Source: Gemmatimonadota bacterium (GTDB lineage: Bacteria > Gemmatimonadota > Gemmatimonadetes > Gemmatimonadales > GWC2-71-9). Taken from it: a stretch of DNA of 62,237 nucleotides. The stretch lies in the NCBI GenBank assembly GCA_027294455.1, contig JAPULZ010000214.1, forward strand, positions 1-62,237, read 5' to 3'. Position 1 is the first letter of the stretch. The number at the start of each line of letters is the position of its first letter. Shown here piece by piece: positions 1 to 9,317 of this stretch. A program made the translations under genes and the position numbers. Below the pieces are notes generated by a model. It was not told the origin of the DNA and made no database searches. It worked only from the letters and a program-made list of their open reading frames with translations.

Positions 1-53
1 CCGCGGTCACCGCCACCCGAGGCCTGGTAGACAAACGCCGGGGTTGCTCCCAT
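1..53 (-). CDS. Possible 5' end of a gene leaving the window
   Basis: On the minus strand an ATG at 53-51 opens a frame (MGATPAFVYQASGGGDR) that stays open to the window edge. It starts 9 bases after the ATPase stop and has GGAG only 3 bases upstream, which is tight for a ribosome binding site. Only 17 codons are visible, so no family can be named. If real it would be the third gene of the csoR-copA transcription unit. Confidence 0.25.
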   Translation of the reverse strand, partial: MGATPAFVYQASGGGDR

Positions 54-62
54 ACGCTCCGG

Positions 63-2474
63 TTACACTCTCGCACCGCGGAGGCGGAGCGCATTGCTGA
101 TGACGGAGACCGAGCTGAAACTCATCGCGACAGCGGCAATCATCGGGCTGAGCAGCACACCGAGCCAAGGATACAGCACGCCCGCCGCCACGGGAACGCC
201 CAGGCTGTTGTAGATGAACGCGAAAAAAAGATTCTGTCGAATGTTGCGCATGGTCGCCCGGCTCAATCGGCGCGCGCGGACCAGGGCACGCAGGTCGCCC
301 TTGACCAGGGTGACGCCGGCACTCTCCATCGCCACATCGGTCCCCGTGCCCATGGCGATCCCCACGTGCGCCTGCGCCAATGCCGGCGCGTCGTTGATGC
401 CGTCCCCCGCCATGGCCACGACCCGGCCTTCGGCCTGGAGGCGTTGCACGGTTGCGGCCTTCTGTTCCGGCAAGACCTCGGCGACCACTTCATCGATACC
501 CAGTTCCCGGGCAACCGCCTCCGCGGTGGTGCGACTGTCACCGGTCAACATGGTGATGCGCAGGCCCTCATCGTGCAGATGGCGAATGGCCTGAGCCGTG
601 GTCTCCTTGATGGGATCGGCGACACCCAGGAGCCCCGCGAGGCGCTGCTCCACCACGAGGTACATCACGGTTTGCCCGTCGGCACGCATGCCCTCCGCTT
701 GCTCGTTCCACGCAGCCACGTCCACACCGATCTCATCCATGAATACGCGATTGCCCAAGGCCACCTTGCGGCCGTCGACCGTTGCTTGCACGCCCTTGCC
801 GGTGGCCGACGTGAACGACGCCGCGTGAGGGACATCGACGGCGCGCTCGGCTGCGGCCGCCAGGATGGCCGCCGCCAGAGGGTGTTCGCTGCCCCGCTCC
901 ACAGCCGCCCCGAGACTAAGCAACTCGGACTCGTTCCATCCGTCGGCCGCCACCAACTCCACCAGCTTGGGCTTCCCCACGGTGAGCGTCCCCGTCTTGT
1001 CCACCACCAGGGTATCCACCTGTCGCAGGACCTCGATGGCTTCGGCATTGCGAAACAGGACACCCACCGACGCTCCCTTACCCGTTGCTACCATGATGGA
1101 CATGGGGGTGGCGAGCCCGAGCGCACAGGGACACGCGACGATCAAGACGGCCACGGCGTTGATCAACCCGAACGCCATCCGAGGCTCCGGACCGACGAGC
1201 CCCCAGATCACGAACGTGATCACCGCGGTCAGGACCACCGCGGGCACGAAATACCCAGCCACTACGTCGGCCAGCTTCTGAATTGGCGCCCTGCTGCGTT
1301 GGGCTTCGGCCACCATGCGCACGATCTGCGACAACAGGGTGTCGGCGCCAACGCGTTCGGCCCGCATGACCAGCGTACCAGTACCGTTGACCGTGGCCCC
1401 GATGAGGGGATCGCCCGAGATCTTGGCCACTGGAATCGGCTCGCCGGTAATCATGGATTCGTCCACCGCGCTCTCCCCATCCAGCACGACCCCGTCGACG
1501 GGCACTTGTTCACCGGGGCGGATGCGCAGTCGGTCGCCGCAGCCTACCTGATCGAGCGGAATGTCCTCTTCCACGTCGGCTTCGTTGATTCGCCGCGCGG
1601 TCTTCGGGGCCAACCCCAACAAGGTGCGGATCGCGGCCCCGGTGCGGCTTCGCGCCCGCAGCTCCAGCACCTGTCCCATCAAGACCAACGTGACGATGAC
1701 CGCCGCCGCTTCGAAGTACACCCCCACCGTCCCCGTTGCCGACCGGAACGAATTGGGGAAGACCCCCGGCACGATGGTAGCCACCACGCTGTACCCAAAG
1801 GCCACGATCACTCCCAGAGAGATCAGCGTGAACATGTTGAGGTTGCGGGTCACGATGGACTGCGCGCCGCGCACGAAGAAAGGCCAACCGCCCCACAGCA
1901 CGACCGGGGCAGCCAGGATCAGCTCCACCCAGGACACCCATCCGAGCGTGGCAAGCCTCTCCAGGCCCGGGATCAGCTCCCCCATGGCAAGCACGAGAAC
2001 CGGCACGGACAGCACAACGCTCACCCAGAACCGGCGGGACATGTCGGCCAATTCCGGGTTGTCTTCCTCGAGGGTGACCGTGATCGCCTCGAGTGCCATA
2101 CCGCAAATCGGGCAAGTCCCGGGCTCGTCCCGCACGATCTCCGGATGCATGGGACAGGTGTATTGCACCCGGGTGGCCGGGCCCACTGGTATTTCGGGCT
2201 CCAGCGCCATGCCGCACTTGGGGCACGACCCGGGACCGACCTGCCGGACATCGGGGTCCATGGGGCAAATGAACGGGGTGCCTTCGGCGACTGGATCCTC
2301 TCGGGGGGAATCGTCGGAACCTGTCCCGCCGACGTAGCGCTGCGGGTCGTCGCGGAATTTGGTTTGGCAGGGGGTACAGCAGAACACGTAGGTCGTGCCG
2401 GCGTGGACCTCGCGAATGTCTCCGTCGGGATCGACGGTCATGCCGCACACCGGATCTTGTATCACTGTCTTCAT
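63..2474 (-). CDS. copA: Copper-translocating P-type (CPx) ATPase
   Basis: Inner-membrane P1B ATPase expected to export Cu(I) (or Ag) from the cytoplasm. The N-terminus carries a YHS-like domain (DPVCGMTVD, then CCTPC) and two CPM-P...CPxCGM heavy-metal-binding motifs instead of classical HMA domains. The core has the TGEP actuator motif, the CPC transmembrane motif ([12 protein letters not shown]) that marks Cu(I) specificity, the phosphorylation site DKTGT and the hinge GDGINDAP. At about 800 residues it is full length. ATG 2474 ([12 protein letters not shown]) is preferred over a GTG four codons upstream; neither has a strong Shine-Dalgarno. It lies 96 bases downstream of the csoR-like gene on the same strand and is probably co-transcribed and copper-induced. 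Confidence 0.93.
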   Translation of the reverse strand: MKTVIQDPVCGMTVDPDGDIREVHAGTTYVFCCTPCQTKFRDDPQRYVGGTGSDDSPREDPVAEGTPFICPMDPDVRQVGPGSCPKCGMALEPEIPVGPATRVQYTCPMHPEIVRDEPGTCPICGMALEAITVTLEEDNPELADMSRRFWVSVVLSVPVLVLAMGELIPGLERLATLGWVSWVELILAAPVVLWGGWPFFVRGAQSIVTRNLNMFTLISLGVIVAFGYSVVATIVPGVFPNSFRSATGTVGVYFEAAAVIVTLVLMGQVLELRARSRTGAAIRTLLGLAPKTARRINEADVEEDIPLDQVGCGDRLRIRPGEQVPVDGVVLDGESAVDESMITGEPIPVAKISGDPLIGATVNGTGTLVMRAERVGADTLLSQIVRMVAEAQRSRAPIQKLADVVAGYFVPAVVLTAVITFVIWGLVGPEPRMAFGLINAVAVLIVACPCALGLATPMSIMVATGKGASVGVLFRNAEAIEVLRQVDTLVVDKTGTLTVGKPKLVELVAADGWNESELLSLGAAVERGSEHPLAAAILAAAAERAVDVPHAASFTSATGKGVQATVDGRKVALGNRVFMDEIGVDVAAWNEQAEGMRADGQTVMYLVVEQRLAGLLGVADPIKETTAQAIRHLHDEGLRITMLTGDSRTTAEAVARELGIDEVVAEVLPEQKAATVQRLQAEGRVVAMAGDGINDAPALAQAHVGIAMGTGTDVAMESAGVTLVKGDLRALVRARRLSRATMRNIRQNLFFAFIYNSLGVPVAAGVLYPWLGVLLSPMIAAVAMSFSSVSVISNALRLRGARV

Positions 2475-2570
2475 GGATTGGACCACTCAGAGTTTGTGAA
2501 TTTTCTGGTAGAGGCTAAGAGGCCTCGCGCGTCCGACCGGTCTCAGAGCTCACTGGTGCGAGGGGCGACC

Positions 2571-2846
2571 TCAGTCGGAGTAACGAGTAAACACCTGCAT
2601 CAACTCGTCGATCTTCGCCCGCTCATCGTCCCGATCTCCTCCGTGGAAAGCCCCGGCGACGCAGTGCTCGACGTGCTCGCGGAGCATGCCTCCCTCCACC
2701 TTCTTGAGCGCCGCGCGAATGGCCCTGATCTGGGTGAGGATGTCCACGCAGTACCGCTCGTCCTCCACCATCCGGATGATGCCGCCGACCTGCCCCTCGA
2801 TCCGGCGAAGGGGCGCAAGCTGCTCTGCATGGGTTGCGTGTTTCAT
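2571..2846 (-). CDS. csoR: CsoR-family copper-sensing repressor
   Basis: A 91-residue all-helical DUF156 (CsoR/FrmR) protein that represses metal efflux genes and releases DNA on binding metal. The metal ligands are visible as Cys33, His58 and Cys62. The 25- and 4-residue spacings are those of the Cu(I) site of characterised CsoR (Cys-His-Cys), which favours copper over formaldehyde or nickel. The gene sits directly upstream of the copper ATPase on the same strand and has a CsoR-type inverted repeat over its own promoter, so it very likely autoregulates the pair. Confidence 0.92.
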   Translation of the reverse strand: MKHATHAEQLAPLRRIEGQVGGIIRMVEDERYCVDILTQIRAIRAALKKVEGGMLREHVEHCVAGAFHGGDRDDERAKIDELMQVFTRYSD

Positions 2847-2852
2847 TCATAT

Positions 2853-2881
2853 ACCATACCCCGGTAGGGTATCGACGTCAA
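2853..2881 (-). promoter_or_regulatory. csoR-copA promoter with CsoR operator
   Basis: On the minus strand there is a -35 TTGACG (2881-2876), a 17-bp spacer and a -10 TATGGT (2858-2853). An inverted repeat ATACCC-N5-GGGTAT at 2856-2872 fills the spacer and overlaps the -10. GC-rich dyads of this form are the known CsoR operator type. Its place between the promoter elements explains simple repression by promoter occlusion. Confidence 0.75.
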
Positions 2882-2903
2882 CCCTGGATCTGTTGACACT
2901 CCG

Positions 2904-3284
2904 TCAGGGAATGACGATGAGGTCGGTCTTCCAGGACTCCACGACCCGCTTGGCGTGGGCGATTTCCACGAGCTGTTTCATGCGCTCGGCTTCCTGGGCG
3001 GCCACTTCCTTCCCCAGGGAGGTGAGCCCGTAGTACCGCCGGCGATCATGGGCCTGGCCCGACCTCGCCGGCAGGCGCTCTTCAATCAGGCGCCGGCGCA
3101 CCATCCGCCTGATGGCTCCGTACAGGGTCCCGGGCCCCATCACCACCTCTCCGGCCGTGCGCTCGGCAATGTCCAGCTTGATCCCGTGTCCATAGCGGTC
3201 TTCATCGGAGAGGGCCAGCAGCACGTGGAATTCGGCGACCGGCAGCGGCAAGAGAGACCTACCTCGGGGCTGATTTGCAGGCAT
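2904..3284 (-). CDS. PadR-family transcriptional regulator (orphan)
   Basis: A winged-helix PadR-type regulator of 126 residues. The N-terminal wHTH domain (LPVAEFHVLLALSDEDRYGHG, then MGPGTLYGAIRRM) is followed by the RRRYYGLTSLGKEV wing and a C-terminal helix. The start at 3284 is chosen because GGAGG lies 6 bases upstream of ATG; the frame is open 20 codons further up without such a signal. Unlike the other three PadR genes here it is not next to a permease gene. It ends about 20 bases upstream of the csoR promoter on the same strand. Its target is unknown. Confidence 0.85.
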   Translation of the reverse strand: MPANQPRGRSLLPLPVAEFHVLLALSDEDRYGHGIKLDIAERTAGEVVMGPGTLYGAIRRMVRRRLIEERLPARSGQAHDRRRYYGLTSLGKEVAAQEAERMKQLVEIAHAKRVVESWKTDLIVIP

Positions 3285-3589
3285 CCACACCTCCGACACC
3301 AGGTAAATACCGTCCGGCGGTGCATCGATACTCGATATTAACACGCCGTGGAGGCCATCGGGAAGCCATCGGCTCGGGGCACCCTTTCCTTTAATTAGCC
3401 TTCATGGGGAGCTACCCGGTTTCCGCGGACTCGGCCGCTCCGCGCCAGGCCTCCACCGACGTCGAAGAGTACGACCACCCGGTGACCGGCCTCACGGACC
3501 GTCCTCGATGGCAATCCGTTATTGGGTAGCGTGAGCTCGCAGTCGCGCTAACGCTACGGGTCCGAGCGGACCTGGGGTCGGGAAGATCG
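3285..3589. other. Intergenic region, divergent promoters expected
   Basis: This 305-base gap separates the minus-strand PadR gene from the plus-strand carboxylase-like gene. No ORF with a ribosome binding site and no strong hairpin stands out. It presumably carries both promoters, but I could not assign convincing -35/-10 pairs. Confidence 0.4.
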
Positions 3590-4969
3590 ATGGTCCGTTT
3601 CTCCTACGCCGATTTCAAGACATCCCTGTTCACGGCCATCCCCGCCGATTCGCTGATCGCGTTTCGTATCGCATTCGGTCTGGTGATGTTTGGCGATGCC
3701 GTGTTCTTGCTGAGCCGTGGGTACGTTGACGGGTACTACACGAACCCCGAGTTTTTCTTTACGTACCCCGGTTTCGGTTGGGTGTCACCGTGGCCCGGCA
3801 ACGGGATGACGGTTCACTTCTATCTCCTTGCGGCCTTGGCCCTGTGTATCGCCGTTGGGCTCATGTATCGGGTCAGCGCCACGTTGTTCTTCTTGGGTTT
3901 CGCCTACGTCTTTCTCCTCGACCAGGCGGCGTATCAGAATCACAACTACTTGATCCTGCTGATCAGCTTCATCATGATCTTCGTACCTGCGCACCGCGGA
4001 TACTCGGTCGACGCATACTACAATACCCACCTCTCAACCAACACCGCGCCGGCGTGGACGCTTTGGCTTCTGCGATTCCAGATCGGCGTCGTGTACGTCT
4101 ACGGTGGGATCGCCAAGATCAGTGGGGATTGGCTTCACGGTGAACCGCTGTTGAGATTCTTGCCCGGCCAGACCGATTTCCCAATAGTGGGACGCTTCTT
4201 TTCTCGCCCTGAGGCGGCGTACACCCTCAGCTACGGCGGGCTACTCTTCGATCTCTTCCTGGTGCCGCTGTTGTTGTGGCGCCGCACGCGGATAGCGGCC
4301 TTCGCGGCGGCCGTCCTGTTCCATTTGTTCAACCACACCCTGTTCGACATCGGCATCTTCCCATGGCTGATGATCCCTGCAACCTTGCTGTTCTTTTCGC
4401 CAACGTGGCCACGGGCGATCCCCCGGTGGAGTCCGGGTCGAGGCACGTCCGAGGTACTGCCGGACCAGGCGTTCGGGACGCGGCCGCGGCGCCGCAAGGT
4501 GGTTCTGGCCGCACTCGGCGCGTACTGCGCGATCCAGCTGCTCGTCCCACTCCGCCACCACCTCTATCCGGGTGACGTCAATTGGACCGAAGAAGGCCAC
4601 ATCTTCTCCTGGCGCATGAAGCTGCGAAACAAATCGGCCGGAGGGGTGTTCCTGGTACGTGACCCCCAGAACGACATCGAGTGGCAGGCGGACGCCCGGC
4701 GGTATCTCATGCCGCACCAGATACAGCGCATGTTCAGCCGGCCGGATATGATCCGGCAGTTTGCCGAACACCTGAGTGAGACGATTGAAACGGATTCGGG
4801 GAACCTCGAAGTGCGCGCCCGCATCTCGGCCTCACTCCACGGCCGGCCTACCCAGCCACTGGTGGATCCCACCGTCGACCTGGCCAAGGTGGGATTCTCG
4901 CTGGCCCTGGCCCCCTGGATCGTGCCGCTGCAATACCCGCTGATGCGGTTCGCCGACCTGCCCCGCTAG
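3590..4969 (+). CDS. Vitamin K-dependent gamma-carboxylase-like HTTM protein
   Basis: A 459-residue integral membrane protein of the HTTM (horizontally transferred transmembrane) family, related to the animal gamma-glutamyl carboxylase. The N-terminal half holds several hydrophobic helices and the family block DQAAYQNHNYL, matching the human D-K-S-A-W-N-N-H segment. GGIAKISGDW aligns with human GVKKLDADW, so Lys176 corresponds to the catalytic base Lys218. The C-terminal part keeps the YPGDVNWTEEGHIFSWRM block seen near the lumenal domain of true carboxylases. Whether it carboxylates glutamate is unknown; bacterial homologues are thought to have other roles. It converges on and overlaps the next gene by 4 bases. 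GGGA lies just upstream of the ATG. Confidence 0.85.
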   Translation: MVRFSYADFKTSLFTAIPADSLIAFRIAFGLVMFGDAVFLLSRGYVDGYYTNPEFFFTYPGFGWVSPWPGNGMTVHFYLLAALALCIAVGLMYRVSATLFFLGFAYVFLLDQAAYQNHNYLILLISFIMIFVPAHRGYSVDAYYNTHLSTNTAPAWTLWLLRFQIGVVYVYGGIAKISGDWLHGEPLLRFLPGQTDFPIVGRFFSRPEAAYTLSYGGLLFDLFLVPLLLWRRTRIAAFAAAVLFHLFNHTLFDIGIFPWLMIPATLLFFSPTWPRAIPRWSPGRGTSEVLPDQAFGTRPRRRKVVLAALGAYCAIQLLVPLRHHLYPGDVNWTEEGHIFSWRMKLRNKSAGGVFLVRDPQNDIEWQADARRYLMPHQIQRMFSRPDMIRQFAEHLSETIETDSGNLEVRARISASLHGRPTQPLVDPTVDLAKVGFSLALAPWIVPLQYPLMRFADLPR

Positions 4970-5460
4970 GCCTCGCCCTCCTGGGGTTGATCCGGGGACC
5001 ACCGAGGGCTGGGATCCTTCCGCAACGCGATATCCGCCTTGTGCCCTTCCTCGGGTTGCTGATCGACCTTGCCCGCGGCCGTCTTGATTTCCTCGATGAT
5101 CTGCAGCAGCCGGGATTCGATCCCCTCGATTTCCGCTTTCTTTTCTTCCCGATCGTCGTACCCGCGATCGGTGTCGACGGCCAACCAATTCAGGCGGGAG
5201 ATCTCCCGTAGCAACTCGCGCACCCATTTGCGGAGCTGCGTGAATCGTCGCCGGGGGCGTGCCTGCGGCAGTCCGAACACGGGGAATCGATGCGGGGCCC
5301 AGAGCAGCGGTATGACAATTGGCGCGAGCAGGAACATGCCGATGCGGATTCTCAGGGCCGGATCATTCACGAAATAGAGGACGTATCCTTCGGCCATGAC
5401 ACCGCCGAGCATGACGGACCAGACGATTGCGCCTTCGATCTTGGCCTTGATACCGGACAT
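4966..5460 (-). CDS. Small membrane protein with coiled-coil tail
   Basis: I do not recognise this 164-residue protein. The N-terminus has two hydrophobic helices (about residues 10-30 and 38-56), then an arginine-rich stretch and a charged, probably coiled-coil region (about 85-135, DREEKKAEIEGIESRLLQIIEEIKTA written in part) and a hydrophilic tail. GGAGG lies 6 bases before the ATG, which supports the start. It converges on the HTTM carboxylase-like gene with a 4-base overlap of their 3' ends, so the two are antisense at their ends and not an operon. Confidence 0.7.
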   Translation of the reverse strand: MSGIKAKIEGAIVWSVMLGGVMAEGYVLYFVNDPALRIRIGMFLLAPIVIPLLWAPHRFPVFGLPQARPRRRFTQLRKWVRELLREISRLNWLAVDTDRGYDDREEKKAEIEGIESRLLQIIEEIKTAAGKVDQQPEEGHKADIALRKDPSPRWSPDQPQEGEA

Positions 5461-5659
5461 GGGAGCCTCCAGCAGCGGATGACTAACGCGACGGCACTCG
5501 GAAATTATCTGTGGGAACTGGTGGCGGAAGGCAAACAGCCACCTAGTGCCCGATCAAACTAAGAGAATCACGTCAAAAGCGCCAGAAAATTCCGCTGGAC
5601 GGCGGGCGGCGTTTGGAGAGATGCAACAGGGTTCGGCCGGCTGGAGGCCTGCCGGACGA

Positions 5660-6097
5660 CTATCGTTGGAGGAAGATCGACAGCTGCGCCGGTTCCAGCG
5701 TCCCGTCCCCGGCGAAGTCGAACTCCACATTCCCGGTTACCAGGGTCATGCGGTCCTCGTCACGCGTCGCCAGGAACGGCTCGGGCTGGCCGCCGCCAAA
5801 ATCGGAAAACGTCAACAAGGGAGCAACGACCGTGTACGTCCCGTTCAAGGATTCGATCGTACCGTCGGGCGCCGTCCTCGTCGCCGAATAACTCCCATCG
5901 GAACCGAAGGTCACGACGAACCCGCCGCCGTCCAGGATCATATCGTAGGACGTTATCAGGTCGCTCTTGTTGAGCCACGAGTACGACCCGGCCGCCCACG
6001 TTCCCGCCAAATCCGAGGGATCGAGGCCGATCGGATCCTCGCACCCCATGGTGAGTATCGCGATCAGAGGGACGATCGCCACACCGCGACGCTTCAT
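5660..6097 (-). CDS. Exported lipoprotein, lipocalin-like
   Basis: A 145-residue protein with a lipoprotein signal peptide: MKRR, a hydrophobic core, then lipobox LTMGC with Cys19. The mature part alternates short strands (GTWAAGSYSWLN, GSYSATRTAPDG, GTYTVVAPLLTF), resembling the small lipocalin-like lipoproteins common in this kind of genome. It is probably anchored in the outer or cytoplasmic membrane facing the periplasm. GGAGGAAGCA precedes the ATG. It is on the same strand as the downstream small membrane protein, but about 200 bases separate them. Its function is unknown. Confidence 0.75.
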   Translation of the reverse strand: MKRRGVAIVPLIAILTMGCEDPIGLDPSDLAGTWAAGSYSWLNKSDLITSYDMILDGGGFVVTFGSDGSYSATRTAPDGTIESLNGTYTVVAPLLTFSDFGGGQPEPFLATRDEDRMTLVTGNVEFDFAGDGTLEPAQLSIFLQR

Positions 6098-6214
6098 TGC
6101 TTCCTCCGGTGGCAGCGCTGACGGAACAAGCCGTAGATCTAACCACTTGCCTCGCGGCGGGCAAGCATGCCACCGAAGGACACGCTATCGCATCGTCGGT
6201 GTCTCCTGGTCACG

Positions 6215-8827
6215 CTACTCCGACCGCAACGCGACGATGGGATCGACGTTGACGGCCCGGCGTGCGGGGAAGTATGTGGCCGCAACGGCGGCACCGAGGA
6301 GCAACAATGCCACGCCGGCGAACGTCAGGGGATCGAACGGGTTGACGCCGTACAGGAAAAACGTGAGGCCGCGGGTGACCCCGAGCGCGACTACGATGCC
6401 CGTGACGACACCGATCACCGCCAGCATCGTGCCCTGGCGCACGACCATCGATATGATGTTCGTGCTCTGCGCCCCCAGTGCCAGGCGGATGCCCATTTCC
6501 TGCGTGCGTTGCGACACCGAGTACGCCATGACGCCGTAGACGCCGCCGATGGCCAGGATGAGGGCGATCCCCGCCAGGGAGGCCATGACCTTGGCCATGA
6601 TGTTTTCGGAGTCGAGGGCCTGCATCACCAGCGACTGCATGCTCGCTACCGAATACACCGGCAGGTTGGGATCCACGGCCCGCACCTCCGCTCGGACGGC
6701 ATCGGCGAGAGTCGCCGGAGGGGACGTGGTCTCGATGAGCCAGGCCAAGCTCCGCACCGGACGCTGCATGGCTGTCAGGTACAGCATAGCGAAGCCGGGA
6801 CTGTCGGGCCCGAGGTCGCGTATCGTCTGCACGACCCCGACGATCTGCCGGCGGCCGCTGGAGAGCTCGATCTCCTGGCCGATGGGGTCGCCGTCGGGCC
6901 AATGCCGCTCCGCCATCAACTGGTTGATGAGGGCGACGGGGGGTGCGCCGAAGGCATCGGAGGGTTCGAAACCCCGTCCACGGACCACCGGGATGTCGAA
7001 TGCCTCGAAGTAGCCTTGGTGCACGACCCGATATCCCACCACCTGCCTACCGGGGCCCTCTACATCCTCGCCGGGAATGGAATAGAACGCACCTCTGTTG
7101 CCCTGATCGGGCAGGACGGTGGTCGCGCCCACACTCACAACGCCCGGCATCGCTTCGAAGCGCGGAATGATCGCTCGGTAAAACCGCTCGATGGCGGTGC
7201 TGTCCGGATAATCAGCTTCGGGAAGCGTCAATCGCACCGTGAGCACGTCCGTCGGATCGTAACCGTTGTCCACGTCACGCAGTCCCATGTATCCCTTGAC
7301 CAGCAGCGTCGACGACACCAGCAGCGTGACAGCCATGGCCACCTCGCCGACGACCAGGACCTTGCGCAGCCGCCCGCTGCTTGCGCCGGAGCCGGTACGA
7401 CCCCCCTCCTTCAGCGCATCGGTGAACTTCGTCTTCAGGCTCTGGAGGGCCGGAGCGAGGCCGAACAGCACACCGGTCATGAGCGTGATCGCCGTGGCAA
7501 ACACAAATACGCGTCCGTCGAGCCCGATCTCGGCGACGCGCGGAAACTCCGCGGGCATCCACGACACCAATACGCGGATCGCAAACACGGAGAACGCCAC
7601 TCCGACGATCCCGCCGATCACCGAGATCAACAAGGACTCGGTCAGTAACTGGCGCACGATACGCATGCGTCCCGCGCCTAACGCTCCCCGCACCGCAATC
7701 TCCCGATTCCGGCCGGCGGCCCGCGTCAACAACAAGTTCGCCACGTTCACGCACACGATGAGCAGGACGAACACCACGGCCACTGAAGAGATGAGGCTCC
7801 CCATCTTGAAGCCTTCATCGAAGATGTCCTCGTGGAGCGTGATGACTCTCGCGCTGTTGCCCGCGCTGGTTTCGGGATACGCGGCCGCCAACCCCGTCGC
7901 GATACGCCGCATTTCTTCTTGCGCCTGGTCGACACTCCGCCCGTCGCGCACTCGCGCGAGGAGATCCAGATAGTAGCTCATCCGGCTCTCCTCTCCCGTG
8001 ATGGGGAGCGGAGCCCACATTTCGTAGGCAGGGCTTTCAAACCAGAACCCGGCCGGCATGACGCCCACGATGGTGTGCGCCTCACCGTCGAGCAGCACGG
8101 TTTCCCCGAGCACCGAGGAATCCGCGCCGAATCGCCGGTGCCACAGACCGTCACTGATTGCGATGACGCGATGGCGGCCCACCGTTTCCTCATCGGGGGT
8201 GAACCCGCGGCCCAGCGCCGGCTGCGTTCCGAGCACGGAGAAGAAATTGGCCGACACCTGCATGCCGATCAACCGTTCGGGTCTATCGTCGCCGGACAGG
8301 TTGAAGTTCGCCGCGTCGTACGCCGCGATGTCCATCGTCTGGCTCTGTTCGCGAAAATCCAGGTAGTCCGGCACCGAGGGATTGACGGTGGTCCACCCGC
8401 GATCCTCGTTCGAGGTATAGACCTTCATGAGACGGTCGGCGTCGGCGTACGGCAGCGGGCGCAGCATGAACACATCCACCGCGCTGAAAATCGCCGTGGT
8501 GGCGCCGATACCGATGCCCAGCGATACCACCGCCATGGCGATCAATCCAGGGCCGTTCCGCAACGAGCGAAACGCGTAACGAATGTCCTGCCAAATGTTG
8601 TCCATCGTGAATTCCGTTCTGAACAGGTACCAGGCGTGAGAAAAGGCCCCGAACGACCACAGCACGAGGTCTCGGGCGGGGCGGTGCCGCTCGGCTTGCC
8701 AGCGATGTGTGACTTCGGCGACCCACTGCTCGCGCCACCCGGCCCGGCGCTCCCGGGGCACGAACAGGCTCGCGAAACGGATCACCCAGAGGGCGGCTCG
8801 AAGGCGAGGCGGACGAGGCAGCGTCAT
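6215..8827 (-). CDS. ADOP-type FtsX/MacB permease
   Basis: An 870-residue permease of the acidobacterial duplicated orphan permease type. An amphipathic prefix region (about 1-75) is followed by a first transmembrane helix (LIAMAVVSLGIGIGATTAIFSAV), a MacB-like periplasmic domain, an FtsX domain, a second periplasmic domain and a second FtsX domain ending FPARRAVNVDPIVALRSE. The two halves are homologous, the hallmark of the family. No ATPase gene is adjacent, so energy coupling or substrate cannot be read from context. The upstream PadR gene ends 12 bases before it on the same strand, so PadR probably controls its own permease. Confidence 0.9.
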   Translation of the reverse strand: MTLPRPPRLRAALWVIRFASLFVPRERRAGWREQWVAEVTHRWQAERHRPARDLVLWSFGAFSHAWYLFRTEFTMDNIWQDIRYAFRSLRNGPGLIAMAVVSLGIGIGATTAIFSAVDVFMLRPLPYADADRLMKVYTSNEDRGWTTVNPSVPDYLDFREQSQTMDIAAYDAANFNLSGDDRPERLIGMQVSANFFSVLGTQPALGRGFTPDEETVGRHRVIAISDGLWHRRFGADSSVLGETVLLDGEAHTIVGVMPAGFWFESPAYEMWAPLPITGEESRMSYYLDLLARVRDGRSVDQAQEEMRRIATGLAAAYPETSAGNSARVITLHEDIFDEGFKMGSLISSVAVVFVLLIVCVNVANLLLTRAAGRNREIAVRGALGAGRMRIVRQLLTESLLISVIGGIVGVAFSVFAIRVLVSWMPAEFPRVAEIGLDGRVFVFATAITLMTGVLFGLAPALQSLKTKFTDALKEGGRTGSGASSGRLRKVLVVGEVAMAVTLLVSSTLLVKGYMGLRDVDNGYDPTDVLTVRLTLPEADYPDSTAIERFYRAIIPRFEAMPGVVSVGATTVLPDQGNRGAFYSIPGEDVEGPGRQVVGYRVVHQGYFEAFDIPVVRGRGFEPSDAFGAPPVALINQLMAERHWPDGDPIGQEIELSSGRRQIVGVVQTIRDLGPDSPGFAMLYLTAMQRPVRSLAWLIETTSPPATLADAVRAEVRAVDPNLPVYSVASMQSLVMQALDSENIMAKVMASLAGIALILAIGGVYGVMAYSVSQRTQEMGIRLALGAQSTNIISMVVRQGTMLAVIGVVTGIVVALGVTRGLTFFLYGVNPFDPLTFAGVALLLLGAAVAATYFPARRAVNVDPIVALRSE

Positions 8828-8839
8828 GCGATCATCGGG

Positions 8840-9163
8840 TCAGGTGGCCCTGGGGTGTTGCACGCCGCCGGTGTCGACGGGTGCCAGGGACCGATACCGC
8901 TCCATCGCGGTCATGAGGGTCTCGCTTCCCCGGCCGGTGATCTGGTAGTAGCGGCGCGCGGGCCACTTCTCCTGCTGGGCGACCTTGCCGTCCTCCCACT
9001 TGGAGCGGGCCAGCCCCAGCCGCTCGAGCCGCTCGAGGGCGGGATAGATCGTGCCGCTCGTCAGCCCTGTCTCCTCGATGATGTCGAACCCGTACTGGCG
9101 GCCTCGGGCCAGCGCGTGCAGTACCATGACCGTGCCGAGGCTGAGAGGTTTGTGTTCCTGCAT
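8840..9163 (-). CDS. PadR-family regulator of the first ADOP module
   Basis: A 107-residue wHTH regulator with the PadR signature SLGTVMVLHALARGRQYGFDI, TSGTIYPALERLERLGLA and the wing RRYYQITGRG. GGAG lies 5 bases before the ATG. The permease gene begins 12 bases after its stop. A 40-base AT-rich dyad lies just upstream and is the likely autoregulatory operator. Ligands of these PadR proteins are not known. Confidence 0.9.
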   Translation of the reverse strand: MQEHKPLSLGTVMVLHALARGRQYGFDIIEETGLTSGTIYPALERLERLGLARSKWEDGKVAQQEKWPARRYYQITGRGSETLMTAMERYRSLAPVDTGGVQHPRAT

Positions 9164-9180
9164 GAGGGCTCCAAGCGATT

Positions 9181-9220
9181 TATAGCTAGAATATCAATAT
9201 ATATAAGATATCAAGCTATA
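9181..9220 (-). promoter_or_regulatory. AT-rich dyad upstream of PadR gene 1
   Basis: A strikingly AT-rich island in a GC-rich region. The outer arms TATAGCT (9181-9187) and AGCTATA (9214-9220) are a perfect 7-bp inverted repeat. Inside them are GAATATC (9189-9195) and GATATC (9207-9212). Its position 17 bases upstream of the PadR start suggests a promoter-operator for autorepression. Binding is inferred. Confidence 0.55.
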
Positions 9221-9317
9221 TTAATTCTCACCACAGTGATACCTACGGGGATTGTTATGGCAATGTTTCGGGGGGAGGCGATTGGAGAGAACTGCCTGTC
9301 AAGTCGCTATTCTACAA

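Noticed and set aside
366..2867. A plus-strand open frame of 833 codons across the copper ATPase and csoR genes
   Set aside because: It is antisense to two well-supported genes, has low-complexity HRG/GQ-rich translation and no family match. It is an effect of GC-rich codon use.
6167..7648. A 493-codon plus-strand frame
   Set aside because: Antisense to the first ADOP permease; translation is arginine/histidine-rich without domains.
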